Shown: positions 44,713 through 53,850 of the stretch, piece after piece
Numbering within the stretch: the first letter of the stretch is position 1
Layout: each line of letters begins with the position of its first letter
Source: Candidatus Kuenenia hertensis
GTDB taxonomy: Bacteria; Planctomycetota; Brocadiia; Brocadiales; Brocadiaceae
Reading direction: 5' to 3'
Assembly: GCA_021646465.1 (NCBI GenBank)
Contig: SOET01000010.1
Location: forward strand, 36,939-100,938
Length of the DNA: 64,000 nucleotides
Notes under the pieces: model-generated
What the model saw: the letters and a program-made list of their open reading frames with translations, nothing else
Told to the model about the DNA's origin: nothing
Database searches by the model: none
Position numbers and translations under genes: made by a program

Positions 44713-46416
44713 ATGACTACAACTGATTCTGCTTCCGGGGTTGATTTTATAAGGGAAATTGTTGCGGAAGATATAAAAACGAATAAACACGGTGGTAAAG
44801 TGGTTACACGGTTTCCACCGGAACCAAACGGGTATTTGCACATTGGGCACGCAAAATCAATTTGCCTCAATTTTGGTATTGCTCTGGAAAACAAAGGCGG
44901 CGTATGCCACCTGCGGTTCGATGATACAAATCCTTGCAAAGAGGAAGTGGAATATATTGAGGCAATTAAAAGGGATGTACAGTGGTTAGGTTTTGACTGG
45001 GGAAAACATCTTTATTATACATCAGATTATTTTGAAAAACTGTATGAGTATGCGGTGCAGTTGATACGCCTGGGCAAGGCCTATGTGTGCAGTCTTAGCG
45101 CTGATGAAATAAGAGGGTACCGCGGTACCCTGACTCAGCCTGGAAAGGAGAGTCCCTATCGTACCCGTTCCATCGAAGAAAATATCGAACTGTTTAAACG
45201 CATGCGTGCAGGCGAGTTTGCGGACGGCACACATGTGCTTCGCGCAAAAATAGACATGGCCTCACCCAATTTGAACATGAGAGATCCCGCTATTTATCGT
45301 ATCCGGCGCACAAAGCATCACAGAACAGGCGATACGTGGTGCATCTATCCGATGTACGACTTCGCCCATTGTCTTTCGGATTCCATTGAAGGAATCACGC
45401 ACTCTATATGTACAACAGAATTTGAAAATCATCGTCCGCTGTATGATTGGATACTTGATACGCTAGGTGTGGAATGTCACCCGCAACAAATAGAGTTTGC
45501 ACGCCTCAATCTCAGCTTTACAATAATGAGCAAGAGAAAGTTGCTGGAATTGGTGGAGGAAAAAAAGGTAAACGGATGGGATGATCCGAGAATGCCTACT
45601 ATTTCCGGCATGAGAAGGAGGGGGTATACGCCGGAAGCAATTCGTAATTTCTGCGAAAGAATCGGTGTGGCGAAAAGAGAGAGCATGGTAGATATCGCGC
45701 TGCTGGAACATTTTGTACGCGAAGACCTGAACAAACGTACACTCAGGGTAATGGCGGTGCTACACCCCATTAAGGTTGTCATCGATAACTACCCAGAGGG
45801 GGAAGTGGAAGAGTTGGAATGTGTAAACAATCCGGAAGATGCAAATATGGGGACGCGAAAGGTACCTTTCTCCCGGGTATTATATATTGAGCAGGATGAT
45901 TTTCGCGAAGAACCTCCAAAAAAATTCTTTCGTCTGGCTCCCGGCCGTGAAGTCCGTTTACGTTATGCCTATTTTATTACCTGTGTGAATGTGATAAAAG
46001 ACGAAGTTACCGGAGAAATTAAAGAACTGCATTGCACCTATGATCCGGAAACACGGGGAGGTTCCGCACCGGATGGACGTAAGGTCAAGAGTACAATACA
46101 CTGGGTCTCTGCTGAACATTCAATAGAAGCGGAAGTCCGGCTATATGACCATTTGTTTACAAAGGCAGACCCATGCGATGAAAAAGATGAAACTGATTTC
46201 AAGAAATTTCTGAATCCAAACTCTCTGGAAATAGTAACATCCAGCCGCGTAGAACCATGTCTGGCACATGCAGCACCCGGTAGCAGGTATCAGTTTGAAC
46301 GGTTGGGGTATTTTTGTGTTGATACCAGAGATACTGGTAATAAAAAACTTGTGTTTAACAGAACGGCATCTCTTCGCGATACATGGGCAAAGGTGCAAAA
46401 GGCGGAAGGAACATAA
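44713..46416 (+). CDS. glnS: Glutaminyl-tRNA synthetase
   Basis: 567 residues, AGGAG 9 bases before ATG. Class I synthetase with the HIGH box in [20 protein letters not shown] and the KMSKS equivalent IMSKRKL. Discriminating GlnRS features include [20 protein letters not shown] and [18 protein letters not shown]. The C-terminal half has the two beta-barrel anticodon-binding domains, as in E. coli GlnRS. It charges tRNA-Gln with glutamine directly, so this organism does not rely only on the GatCAB route. It is complete, with no partner genes. Confidence 0.95.
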   Translation: MTTTDSASGVDFIREIVAEDIKTNKHGGKVVTRFPPEPNGYLHIGHAKSICLNFGIALENKGGVCHLRFDDTNPCKEEVEYIEAIKRDVQWLGFDWGKHLYYTSDYFEKLYEYAVQLIRLGKAYVCSLSADEIRGYRGTLTQPGKESPYRTRSIEENIELFKRMRAGEFADGTHVLRAKIDMASPNLNMRDPAIYRIRRTKHHRTGDTWCIYPMYDFAHCLSDSIEGITHSICTTEFENHRPLYDWILDTLGVECHPQQIEFARLNLSFTIMSKRKLLELVEEKKVNGWDDPRMPTISGMRRRGYTPEAIRNFCERIGVAKRESMVDIALLEHFVREDLNKRTLRVMAVLHPIKVVIDNYPEGEVEELECVNNPEDANMGTRKVPFSRVLYIEQDDFREEPPKKFFRLAPGREVRLRYAYFITCVNVIKDEVTGEIKELHCTYDPETRGGSAPDGRKVKSTIHWVSAEHSIEAEVRLYDHLFTKADPCDEKDETDFKKFLNPNSLEIVTSSRVEPCLAHAAPGSRYQFERLGYFCVDTRDTGNKKLVFNRTASLRDTWAKVQKAEGT

Positions 46417-46511
46417 CAAAACTATTGTGCTTTTTAATGTATCGGTGAAAGAACGGAAGGATATCTGGTTTAATGGTAAAATATGTCCAATTGTAAGGAA
46501 AGGAGCCCAAT

Positions 46512-46691
46512 ATGTTATCAATAAAAGAAAGTGCAAAAAGAATCATAGATGATATGCCTGATGATATTTCCTATGAAGAACTTATAAGAGAATTAGTATT
46601 TAAACATATGATCGAAAGGGGAATCGGTGATTCTCAAAAAAATAAAATTACCCCTGATGAAGAATTTGGCAAAGAGATTGAAAAGTGGTAA
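46512..46691 (+). CDS. Small antitoxin of a RelE/ParE-type pair
   Basis: 59 residues, AGGAG 6 bases before the ATG. It reads LSIKESAKRIIDDMPDDISY, then EELIRELVFKHMIERGI, with an acidic tail EEFGKEIEKW. The helical N-terminus resembles antitoxins of the ParE/RelE group that have a short DNA-binding segment. The stop (46689-46691) overlaps the toxin's GTG at 46685, so the two are co-translated. An antitoxin role is inferred from this pairing. Confidence 0.7.
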   Translation: MLSIKESAKRIIDDMPDDISYEELIRELVFKHMIERGIGDSQKNKITPDEEFGKEIEKW

Positions 46692-46981
46692 GGTTAAACT
46701 GGACCGATGAGGCAAAATACTGCTTAAAGAACATTCATGATTATATTGCGTTAGATAATCCACAAGTGGCAAAAAATGTTGTAAAGAAAATACGTGAAAA
46801 AGCACAAATATTAAAATCATTTCCTGAAAGTGGCGGTCAATACCAAAATTTAGAGAGAAAAGATGTCCGGGTAATATACTATACGCATTATAGAATTGCC
46901 TACCTGATTGTTGACGCACAAAGAATTGATATTATTGGTGTATTCCACGGTGCAATGGAATTAAAAAAATATATAAAATAA
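46685..46981 (+). CDS. RelE/ParE-family toxin
   Basis: 98 residues from GTG at 46685, overlapping the antitoxin by 7 bases. The family pattern is clear: RLNWTDEAKYCLKNIHDYIA, then AKNVVKKIREKAQILKSFPE, the GGQYQNLERKDVRVIYYTHY strand with the basic residues, and IIGVFHGAMEL. RelE types cut mRNA on the ribosome, ParE types poison gyrase; the sequence does not decide which. It stands outside the cassette array. Confidence 0.85.
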   Translation: MVRLNWTDEAKYCLKNIHDYIALDNPQVAKNVVKKIREKAQILKSFPESGGQYQNLERKDVRVIYYTHYRIAYLIVDAQRIDIIGVFHGAMELKKYIK

Positions 46982-47152
46982 ATTATCCCTTATTAAGCCT
47001 TTTTGTAATTCCGGGACACCATACCTAATTTTGATTCGTAGAATTCGATAAGGCGTCCCTGGAATTCCTACTTTCATCGTCATTCATTAGAATCTTACCA
47101 GGGATATTCTTTACAAATTTTTCTGATTTAATGATTCTGTGGGGGAAACATA

Positions 47153-48352
47153 ATGAAATATGATTTTGACCGTGTGGTATCACGGAAGAATACCGATTGC
47201 GCCAAATGGGACGGGGCTTTGTCTCTTTTCGGAGATGCGGATGTGATACCTATGTGGGTTGCGGATATGGACCTTCCCATAGCAAAACCCATTACCGAGG
47301 CTATTAAAAAGAGGGCTGATCATGAGATATATGGCTATTCGCTCCCAAATCCAAAATCAGTGACAGATGCTATTGTTAACAGAATGCAAGACCGTTACGG
47401 ATGGAGGGTGAGACCGGAATGGATTGTTTTTACTCCTGGTATTGTGCCTGCATTGTACGCTGCTATTAAGGCATACACTCACCCCGGAGACGAAGTAATT
47501 CTTCAGGACCCCGTGTACCATCCATTCTGGCATGCCATTAAAAATAACGGTTGCCATGTGGTGAATAATCAACTTGTTTTACATAATGGACGGTATGAGA
47601 TGGATTTCTCTGGTCTTGAAACCGCGTTCGCAATCAGGCATGGCAGGCCTCCAACCCGGCATCGCATAAGATTGATGCTGCTGTGCAGTCCTCACAATCC
47701 TGTCGGAAGGGTATGGAAGAAAGAGGAATTAATCAGGGCAGGGGAAATTGCAATACGGCATAACGCAATAATCGTTTCGGATGAAGTGCATGGTGAACTG
47801 CTATTGCCCGGTGCAATCCATACTCCGTTTGCAACCGTGTCGGAAGAATTTGAACAACACTCCATAACGTGCATATCACCCAGCAAGACGTTTAACCTTG
47901 CAGGACTTGATGCCTCTGCCATCATTATTCCCAATCCCGGACTGCGCAAGCAATTTCAGGAGGCAAGAAAGGGAATTCTGCCGGGAATAAATGTATTTGG
48001 ATTTGTTGCCATGGAAGCGGCTTACAGGCATGGAGATGGATGGTTAGAACAGTTTCTCGTGTATTTGCACGGAAATTATGAGTTCCTGTTTGATTACATT
48101 GTGAAAAAGATACCAAAAATAAAAATAATACCACCGGAAGGCACCTATCTTGTCTGGCTTGATTGCAGGGAATTAGGATTTAATCCTGTGGACCTCAGGA
48201 GTTTTATGGCAAAAGAAGCAAAGGTAGGCCTTGATGAAGGCTATCTTTTCGGGCCTGGCGGAGAGGGTTTTATGAGGATGAATATTGCGTGTCCCCGTTC
48301 TGTTTTAGCGGAAGCGCTTAAGAGGATAGAGAATGCGGTGAAGAATTTGTAA
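47153..48352 (+). CDS. MalY/PatB-type PLP aminotransferase (cystathionine beta-lyase-like)
   Basis: 399 residues, full fold-type I length. Features: PMWVADMDLPIAKPITEAI near the N-terminus (the MalY/PatB start), YGYSLPNPKSVTDAIVNRM, PHNPVGRVWKKEEL, DEVHGELLLPG and the PLP-binding lysine in SPSKTFNLAGLDASAI. In the family this sequence goes with C-S lyase activity on cystathionine or cysteine S-conjugates. Without context the substrate is not certain; general aminotransferase activity is the alternative. GGGGG-like AAC precedes the ATG weakly. It has no operon partners. Confidence 0.85.
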   Translation: MKYDFDRVVSRKNTDCAKWDGALSLFGDADVIPMWVADMDLPIAKPITEAIKKRADHEIYGYSLPNPKSVTDAIVNRMQDRYGWRVRPEWIVFTPGIVPALYAAIKAYTHPGDEVILQDPVYHPFWHAIKNNGCHVVNNQLVLHNGRYEMDFSGLETAFAIRHGRPPTRHRIRLMLLCSPHNPVGRVWKKEELIRAGEIAIRHNAIIVSDEVHGELLLPGAIHTPFATVSEEFEQHSITCISPSKTFNLAGLDASAIIIPNPGLRKQFQEARKGILPGINVFGFVAMEAAYRHGDGWLEQFLVYLHGNYEFLFDYIVKKIPKIKIIPPEGTYLVWLDCRELGFNPVDLRSFMAKEAKVGLDEGYLFGPGGEGFMRMNIACPRSVLAEALKRIENAVKNL

Positions 48353-48422
48353 AATCGTGTATCTAAACCAACAATTCAAATATCTGTAATTCTTTTGTTA
48401 TGATTTTTGTGGTTATTTTTTT

Positions 48423-48504
48423 AAATTGGCAAAGAGTCTTTCCTTTGTTTCACTAAAAAAGCATCTGTTGTTTGTTATTGTAAAGTATATTCAATAATCA
48501 AGGT
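48423..48504 (+). repeat. 82-bp direct repeat, copy 1
   Basis: Ends ...TTCAATAATCAAGGT. Matches 53595-53676 at about 94%. The two copies bracket 5.1 kb of accessory DNA. Confidence 0.85.
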
Positions 48505-48531
48505 GACCCTTCCCATCTCATCTCATATATC

Positions 48532-48621
48532 CTGACCATCCCGCCGAATGTAAAGTACCAGGAAAGGTTTTTAAAGGCTTACAGGGATGCCAGGGAGAAT
48601 AAGAGGGGGCTGTGGCAATAA
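48532..48621 (+). pseudogene. Thermonuclease (SNase)-like C-terminal remnant
   Basis: About 29 codons reading IPPNVKYQERFLKAYRDARE then NKRGLWQ and a stop. This is the characteristic last helix and RGLW end of staphylococcal-nuclease-like proteins. No start or catalytic part upstream in frame, so only the tail survives. Confidence 0.55.
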
Positions 48622-48907
48622 AAGTAACGGTAACTTTTGGGAAGTTTCAACGTAATTCTTTTGTATTTGCTTGATTCTCTTTCTGTAACTGAATAATATA
48701 ACGACGATCGGAGAATAAAGATAAAATTACTTCAAATTGGTCAATGAGATGTTACTGTTTGTATGGTTAAGGTGTTTTTCATACAGATTTCGGTTATGGA
48801 TAGGAAAGGTTAAGAGAGATGTGTAAATAAGCATTGCATTAATAATTCCCTTTGGCTTAAGATTTTCAATCATTCTTTATGATTCATTATAATATATGGA
48901 GGCTGCT

Positions 48908-49612
48908 ATGAAAATTACACTGCATATCATAATCATTTTATTCTTATTGAAGGTATGTATCGGATGCTCAACTACCTGTAAAGAACTCAAAGAAAATTTG
49001 GCGAATCAAATACAAGAAATTAAACGTATTTGTGAGTGTGATTTTACGATCGAATGCGAGGAAGATTTCCCGGGTGGCGGAGCGGTAGGATTAACAATTA
49101 TTGGCCCTGATGGGCGCCCCCTGATCAAGTTGCCGGGAGGCGAACAGGAAGTGTCAGCAGATACCTTAAAACATGAGTTGATTCATGCAGTTGATATGTG
49201 TGTAGGATTCTCAGAGAGTCACTTTCCAACACCAGCAGACCTGGTTGGGAAACGAGCTGAATACATATTTATTATAAAAAGAAGACTTCTTTCTGAGTTT
49301 ATTGCCTATAAGTGCGTTGGTGTATATGAAGAAGTTCCGATTGATACGGATCGATTTCCTGACCCCGATGATAATGACCGGGCAATTCTTTCAGCATACA
49401 CTAGCTTAGCAAGCTCAGTGGTAAGCACTTTACCGGTTGATGTTCGAAATGAACTCATGACAACGTTAGAAGCAGCGGATTTATCTCCGCAGCAGATTCG
49501 ATCTTCCAGTGATATCTATCAAAATTTAAAACGGGATTTAATTGAAGAAGCAGAAAGGTTCAAAGAGCAGATGCAAGAATGTATAGAACGGATTCTCTCA
49601 TCAGTTTCGTGA
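48908..49612 (+). CDS. Putative lipoprotein with HExxH motif
   Basis: 234 residues from ATG 48908, 6 bases after GGAGG; an in-frame ATG at 48896 is too early for it. The N-terminus KITLHIIIILFLLKVCIGC is a signal peptide with a possible lipidation Cys, although Cys at -3 makes the lipobox atypical. Six further cysteines follow early on. Near residue 91 is LKHELIHAVDMCVGF, an HExxH zinc-metalloprotease-type motif whose third ligand I cannot assign. The C-terminal half is helical. I do not recognise a family. It precedes the GC-richer membrane protein at 50674 by 1.1 kb. Confidence 0.6.
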   Translation: MKITLHIIIILFLLKVCIGCSTTCKELKENLANQIQEIKRICECDFTIECEEDFPGGGAVGLTIIGPDGRPLIKLPGGEQEVSADTLKHELIHAVDMCVGFSESHFPTPADLVGKRAEYIFIIKRRLLSEFIAYKCVGVYEEVPIDTDRFPDPDDNDRAILSAYTSLASSVVSTLPVDVRNELMTTLEAADLSPQQIRSSSDIYQNLKRDLIEEAERFKEQMQECIERILSSVS

Positions 49613-50673
49613 TGTTTCTGGTGCTTCATCTAGACAAAGGTACTACAGGAACCGTGATAAAGCAGAACCGTGAAGGAAAAGAAAATGCATAACAAACCGG
49701 TGGAACCATCAGCCCCAAACTGTACGTGAGAACACCATTGAGAGCAGGCAACCCATCATATTCGGTTAAGCCATGTGATGTGAGGATCATTTAATGTTGA
49801 CTATTGAAGATATTGAGTGAAAGGATCCCTTTATGAAAGAAAAGGTTAAAGAATATGAGGAAAAAGTAAAGGAGTATGAGGAGGCAAAATCTCAGTCCCT
49901 CCAAGACGATTTAGAGGAGTTTATGCAAGAGCATCAAGAGGGAGATTGACGGTAATGAGTCTGATTACATATTACTACTATTATGCAAGAAGAGCATGTG
50001 TAGTTGCCTAACACGTATAAGGTATCAGATGGTCAGGAAACAAACTGTACCCAGTTGGAAAAGGCATGAAATGTTTCCATTACATATGCTTTGTGGTGAA
50101 AGTCCCCTTTTCGGGCAGACGATGTCAAAGGACAAGCGAAAAACCAAAGGTGTCACCGTAATTATTTTTTGAGAATTCTATTAATGTTTTAAATATTGAA
50201 CATTTCTCATATCTCAAAAAACAAAGACACTCCGAAAGAGCAAATTCTGATTGGTTAGGGGACGCAAAGTAAAAGGTCTCTGTGTTTATCCGAATAATTA
50301 AGGAACAGAAAGACCGTCTTATTGATGATGTTTTTTTAAAAGAACATTCTTGAAGTAAGGCTTTTTAACTAAAGATGATTGTGACCTAAAAATCATGGAT
50401 TATATGCCCAAATGGCCGTATAATAAGTTACCTGTAAAGGTATTATATGTACTAATAGCTGTAAAATAAGATGGTATTATACACAGCGTCATTTATCAAA
50501 GAAGAAAAAGTCATTCCCGTGTAAACGGAAATCCAGAAAAACAAAGGATTCCGGGTTAGGCTCTGAATTACAGACTATTGGGAACTTATGCCGTTATGTA
50601 TAGTACGGTTATTTCGTGTTAGGTGTTGGTGGAAAACCGCCTTCGAACACAAATACTCATAGGGGTCAAAACA
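49613..50673. other. Long gap with little coding signal
   Basis: No convincing large gene. A 38-codon charged ORF lies at 49833-49949. The rest is AT-rich without recognised repeats or RNA genes; some short frames near 50280-50360 look like decayed coding sequence. Confidence 0.4.
49833..49949 (+). CDS. Possible 38-residue coiled-coil peptide
   Basis: ATG 49833 to TGA 49949, reading KEKVKEYEEKVKEYEEAKSQ then SLQDDLEEFMQEHQE. An internal seven-residue repeat (KVKEYEE) makes it strongly helical. The Shine-Dalgarno is weak. It may be a small protein or the tail of a lost gene. Confidence 0.3.
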   Translation: MKEKVKEYEEKVKEYEEAKSQSLQDDLEEFMQEHQEGD

Positions 50674-52218
50674 ATGGATGGGAATGCCCGTGAACCAATG
50701 AACAAAAACGCACCAGAGGAAATACCGGAGCGGTCAAATGATCGAGAGGACTTGCTGCCCTATGAAACGAAGCGCTCATTTCTATTCTTTGCGTTCGTAA
50801 CCTTGGTCTTGATTCCTGTGTTGGCCTTCATCCTTGTTCCTTTACAACTCCTCTTTCTGTTTGTCCGCATGCTCAACGTTCTTGTGTTTCTGCGTTGGGC
50901 TGAGGGGGGATTAAGGCACTTCGTGGAACGCATCCTAGAATGGATCGACCGACTATTCGAATTCCTGCGGTGGTATCTGTTTCCGGTCTTCGGGGAAGAA
51001 TGGCGAGCGTGGCCGGGAGGCCAACTCTTGGATGATTTGAATCCTACGGAAGTCTTTCAAAGCGCAGACTTCGGGTTCACCGGCGAAGTCGACTGGAAGG
51101 TTGATAGCGGAGGAACGGCAGCGGTCATTATCCAGCCCGGAGGACCCCGTACGACGGCCCGCAGTTCCTTGATTGTAGTGCGCTACCCGAGCGTTTCGCC
51201 AACAGCCGCCCGCGCAGATGCTGTATTCATCGAAGCCACGAAAGCCGGAGTTACTCTAGCGAAACTACGAACCGTCTTTAAAGCCAGACCGCGCGTGCAG
51301 ACCATCGATAATCTGGATACGGACAACGCCCTTCGATTCCCGACAGACACAGGGACAAGTACCGACAGGGCAGAGTTCAACAAACCCGGCGAACGCGGAG
51401 CCACCCGCATCTCAGCGAAGACCGAAGTCATTTTCGATTTTGAACCGAAAGGCATTCCTTGGTCCGAGCGGGGCGTCAATTTTCGGTTGAACAGCAAAGG
51501 GTCTGTAGATGGGAATACTAAGGGGGCGAAGGGAGATTGTGTAGCGCGTCGAGAAATTAACTCGGCGACAGGAGTGCAGGTAAATGGGAAGCCTTTTAGG
51601 ATCCATAGCGCCGAAGGACCTGATGAATGGCGTAACGATGGTACGGTGAAAACAGAAGACGGCCAGTATCCGACCGACGCTAAGCCCGATAAAGCTTTCC
51701 GAATCGATGCTCCGGGCGATACCGATCTGGATGCGTACGTCCAGTTCTATGATCGCAAAGATTTTCGTGAGTTTCTTGAGTGGCACGATGGGAACAAATG
51801 GTCGAAAATCACTGACGATATCATCTGGTATGTCAGTATAACGCAAGTAGATGGGAGATTGGTCGAGCCGAATCACCATGGGCCAGGACGCAATCCAGAC
51901 TTCATTCAGAACCGCCCCCCTATAGTGACAGGTCAGACGTTTGTCGTTGCGCCGGGTGATGTCGTGACGCTGAAAGCAGTTGTGCAGGATCCAGATAATG
52001 ATCCTCTGGAGTATACCGATCATCGCTGGGTTCAAACCGCAGGGCCTCCTGTCGCACTTTCGCTCAGCGGGGTGGGCGCAGTTGTAGTCTTCACAGTGCC
52101 GAATGCGCCTGCGACGCTCAAATTTAAACTGACGGTAGACGATGCTACGAAATACGTGCCGCGAAGTCCTGGAAATTCCCGCGGGGAGGGGGAATATGTA
52201 GTGGAAGTCCGTCCGTGA
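50674..52218 (+). CDS. Membrane-anchored protein with C-terminal PKD-like domain
   Basis: 514 residues from ATG 50674, with AGGGG 9 bases upstream; the frame is open from 50623. An acidic N-terminus is followed by two adjacent hydrophobic helices (about residues 35-75: FLFFAFVTLVLIPVLAFILV and LQLLFLFVRMLNVLVFL). Then comes an amphipathic aromatic segment. Residues ~125-400 are soluble and beta-rich. Residues ~415-510 resemble a PKD/Ig-like domain (VVAPGDVVTLKAVVQDPDND, then HRWVQTAGPPVALSL and LKFKLTVDDA). GC content is visibly higher than its neighbours, suggesting transfer. I recognise no enzymatic motif; a cell-surface or adhesion role is a guess. Confidence 0.65.
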   Translation: MDGNAREPMNKNAPEEIPERSNDREDLLPYETKRSFLFFAFVTLVLIPVLAFILVPLQLLFLFVRMLNVLVFLRWAEGGLRHFVERILEWIDRLFEFLRWYLFPVFGEEWRAWPGGQLLDDLNPTEVFQSADFGFTGEVDWKVDSGGTAAVIIQPGGPRTTARSSLIVVRYPSVSPTAARADAVFIEATKAGVTLAKLRTVFKARPRVQTIDNLDTDNALRFPTDTGTSTDRAEFNKPGERGATRISAKTEVIFDFEPKGIPWSERGVNFRLNSKGSVDGNTKGAKGDCVARREINSATGVQVNGKPFRIHSAEGPDEWRNDGTVKTEDGQYPTDAKPDKAFRIDAPGDTDLDAYVQFYDRKDFREFLEWHDGNKWSKITDDIIWYVSITQVDGRLVEPNHHGPGRNPDFIQNRPPIVTGQTFVVAPGDVVTLKAVVQDPDNDPLEYTDHRWVQTAGPPVALSLSGVGAVVVFTVPNAPATLKFKLTVDDATKYVPRSPGNSRGEGEYVVEVRP

Positions 52219-52222
52219 GGCG

Positions 52223-52432
52223 ATGCCAATGGTTTACAAGGATAAATTAAAGGTTGACGCCTGCACAGTCGATGGCAGGAAGATGGATGTTACGCCACCA
52301 CGGCCAATTAAGTCCGTGCCTGATGGTTATGCGTACATTACGAAGGAAGGAAAAGAGCAGAAAAGGCGACATTCCGCTCTTTCACCCACAATGCATAGGA
52401 AATCGCCTAATAGGGTAAATGGGAGTATTTAA
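52223..52432 (+). CDS. Uncertain small ORF after the PKD protein
   Basis: 69 codons starting 5 bases after the previous stop, VYKDKLKVDACTVDGRKMDV then TPPRPIKSVPDGYAYITKEG. No good ribosome site. The final third looks non-coding. It could be the first part of a truncated gene co-transcribed with the membrane protein. Confidence 0.3.
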   Translation: MPMVYKDKLKVDACTVDGRKMDVTPPRPIKSVPDGYAYITKEGKEQKRRHSALSPTMHRKSPNRVNGSI

Positions 52433-52554
52433 CCCCCTGCTTGCTGATCCGTACAGGGCGGCGCATGAAGACCGCCTTGTATTATTCGGGTAATGAAAAG
52501 AAATCCATGGTTATCTGATAGAAACTAAACCTTACTTACTCTTTAACCTTTTGC

Positions 52555-52880
52555 GCATACTCTTTACATGCCCAAGCCACACCTACAGTATATTCAGAAA
52601 TCCACTGCAAGCATTTCATTTACGGTTATCCCACTGGGACACTTGCTACCAACGATCTGATAATACGTGACATCTATGCATTATCCCCGAACGATCAAAC
52701 AAAAATAGCCGATTGGGTTACTTACCGGTTAGATATTGAGACCATTACCGGTGATGTAGAGACAAAACGCGACTGGAAATCTGATCCCTGGCTTGGTGAC
52801 GAAGAAACATTAGAACCGAATGATTAAATGATTATAAGGATGCAAATGCAAAACTCAAGGTAGACAGAGGACACCAAATT
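52555..52880 (+). pseudogene. DNA/RNA non-specific endonuclease (NUC1-type) remnant
   Basis: The frame through 52591-52827 reads CKHFIYGYPTGTLATNDLII, then RDIYALSPNDQTKIADWVTY and WKSDPWLGDEETLEPND, and stops at TAA 52825-52827. The continuation DYKDANAKLKVDRGHQ follows from 52830 in another frame. It holds the DRGH catalytic motif of the His-Me-finger nuclease family. There is no start codon or signal sequence in frame, and everything after DRGH is gone. A short duplication around GATTAAATGATTAT caused the shift. Confidence 0.65.
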
Positions 52881-52956
52881 ATTAAATCTCTTTTCTGTGA
52901 AGTAGTAGACAGAACCGGGTTGTATTGTAGACTTGATTTGTATATCGGGCGGGATA

Positions 52957-53337
52957 TCAATCAGGGATTTGCTCCCATTGGTTTTTCAGTTCCATTTGTT
53001 CTTTTACATAATTCAACACTTCTTCTTTATCGTCAACATCCATAACAAACAAGTCTTTACCCTCTAATGGGGCCAAATACTCGCTTCCGGGCATGGCATC
53101 TTTAAAGAAATCTTCGTAATTCATGTTGAATACAGAACCAATTCCTGACTCCAGTTTCTTTTCAAATCTCTTCCACTCTTGGTATGCATGGGAAACTTCT
53201 GCAAGCTGAAATTGGTCGAGATGTCCAAAACGGTTTTTTGCAAACTCCAGCGATTCAATATCAGAATCAGAGAAAATCCCCGGCGGGTTCAGGTCTGTGA
53301 CCTGAACCCCACGTTTCATGCGTGGTAATTTAGCCAT
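52957..53337 (-). CDS. Panacea-domain (DUF4065) C-terminal fragment
   Basis: 126 residues. Residues ~20-80 (DIESLEFAKNRFGHLDQFQL, then AEVSHAYQEWKRFEKK) match the end of Panacea/SocA-type antitoxin domains. The first ~18 residues (RMKRGVQVTDLNPPG) are translated from a palindromic repeat at 53285-53309. The normal N-terminal two thirds of the domain are therefore missing, and this ORF was created by repeat insertion or deletion. A functional product is doubtful. Confidence 0.45.
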   Translation of the reverse strand: MAKLPRMKRGVQVTDLNPPGIFSDSDIESLEFAKNRFGHLDQFQLAEVSHAYQEWKRFEKKLESGIGSVFNMNYEDFFKDAMPGSEYLAPLEGKDLFVMDVDDKEEVLNYVKEQMELKNQWEQIPD

Positions 53338-53398
53338 GAAATGTATATATCGCTATTAATCAGATAAACTATTGGGTTCAGATTACAAATCTGAACCC
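53285..53398. repeat. Pair of REP palindromes
   Basis: GGGTTCAGGTC/GACCTGAACCC with a 3-base loop at 53285-53309, and GGGTTCAGATT/AATCTGAACCC at 53374-53398. Same outer word GGGTTCAG, one family. Confidence 0.7.
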
Positions 53399-53850
53399 GC
53401 AAGGGGTCATTTTTAAAATTTATCAATAATCTTGTTTTAGAATCATTACGCTAAAGGGGAAAAGCAACCGATCCCAAGACATACTGAAATTGATAACAAA
53501 TTAGCAAAACATATCAGAAAATATTTGGGATTGGGGTGGCTTAATTATGGTTTTATGACTTTAAACAACAAATCAAAATATCTGTAATTTTTTTTAATTG
53601 GCAAAAAGTCTTCCCATTGTTTCACTAAAAAAGTATCTGTTGTTTGTTATTGTAAAGTATATTCAATAATCAAGGTCTGACGTCTTTGACTCGTCTCTGA
53701 AGAAAGACGACCTGATCGCAGGAGGAGATTTTTTTTAATTCAATTTTGTCTGCGTGGGAAAGGTGGAAGCTCTTTTGCAAGCTTTGGTCTGTGCTTGGGC
53801 TTGTGCGGCTTGCAAATGTGCTTACACCTGTGCGTTGGCTATTTCTCACG
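53338..53850. other. Non-coding stretch with direct repeat copy 2
   Basis: Holds one REP palindrome (53374-53398) and the second copy of the 82-bp repeat (53595-53676). No gene supported. Confidence 0.5.
53595..53676 (+). repeat. 82-bp direct repeat, copy 2
   Basis: About 94% identical to 48423-48504, same orientation, both ending at TTCAATAATCAAGGT. Confidence 0.85.

Larger units (their letters stand above)
48353..48895. other. 543-base stretch with direct repeat copy 1 and a nuclease remnant
   Basis: AT-rich. Contains the 82-base direct repeat (48423-48504) also found at 53595-53676, then a short staphylococcal-nuclease-like C-terminal remnant (48532-48621). No intact gene. Confidence 0.5.

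Noticed and set aside
51412..52035. 207-codon antisense ORF opposite the PKD membrane protein
   Set aside because: Shadow of a GC-richer gene; the sense strand has the signal/membrane and PKD patterns.
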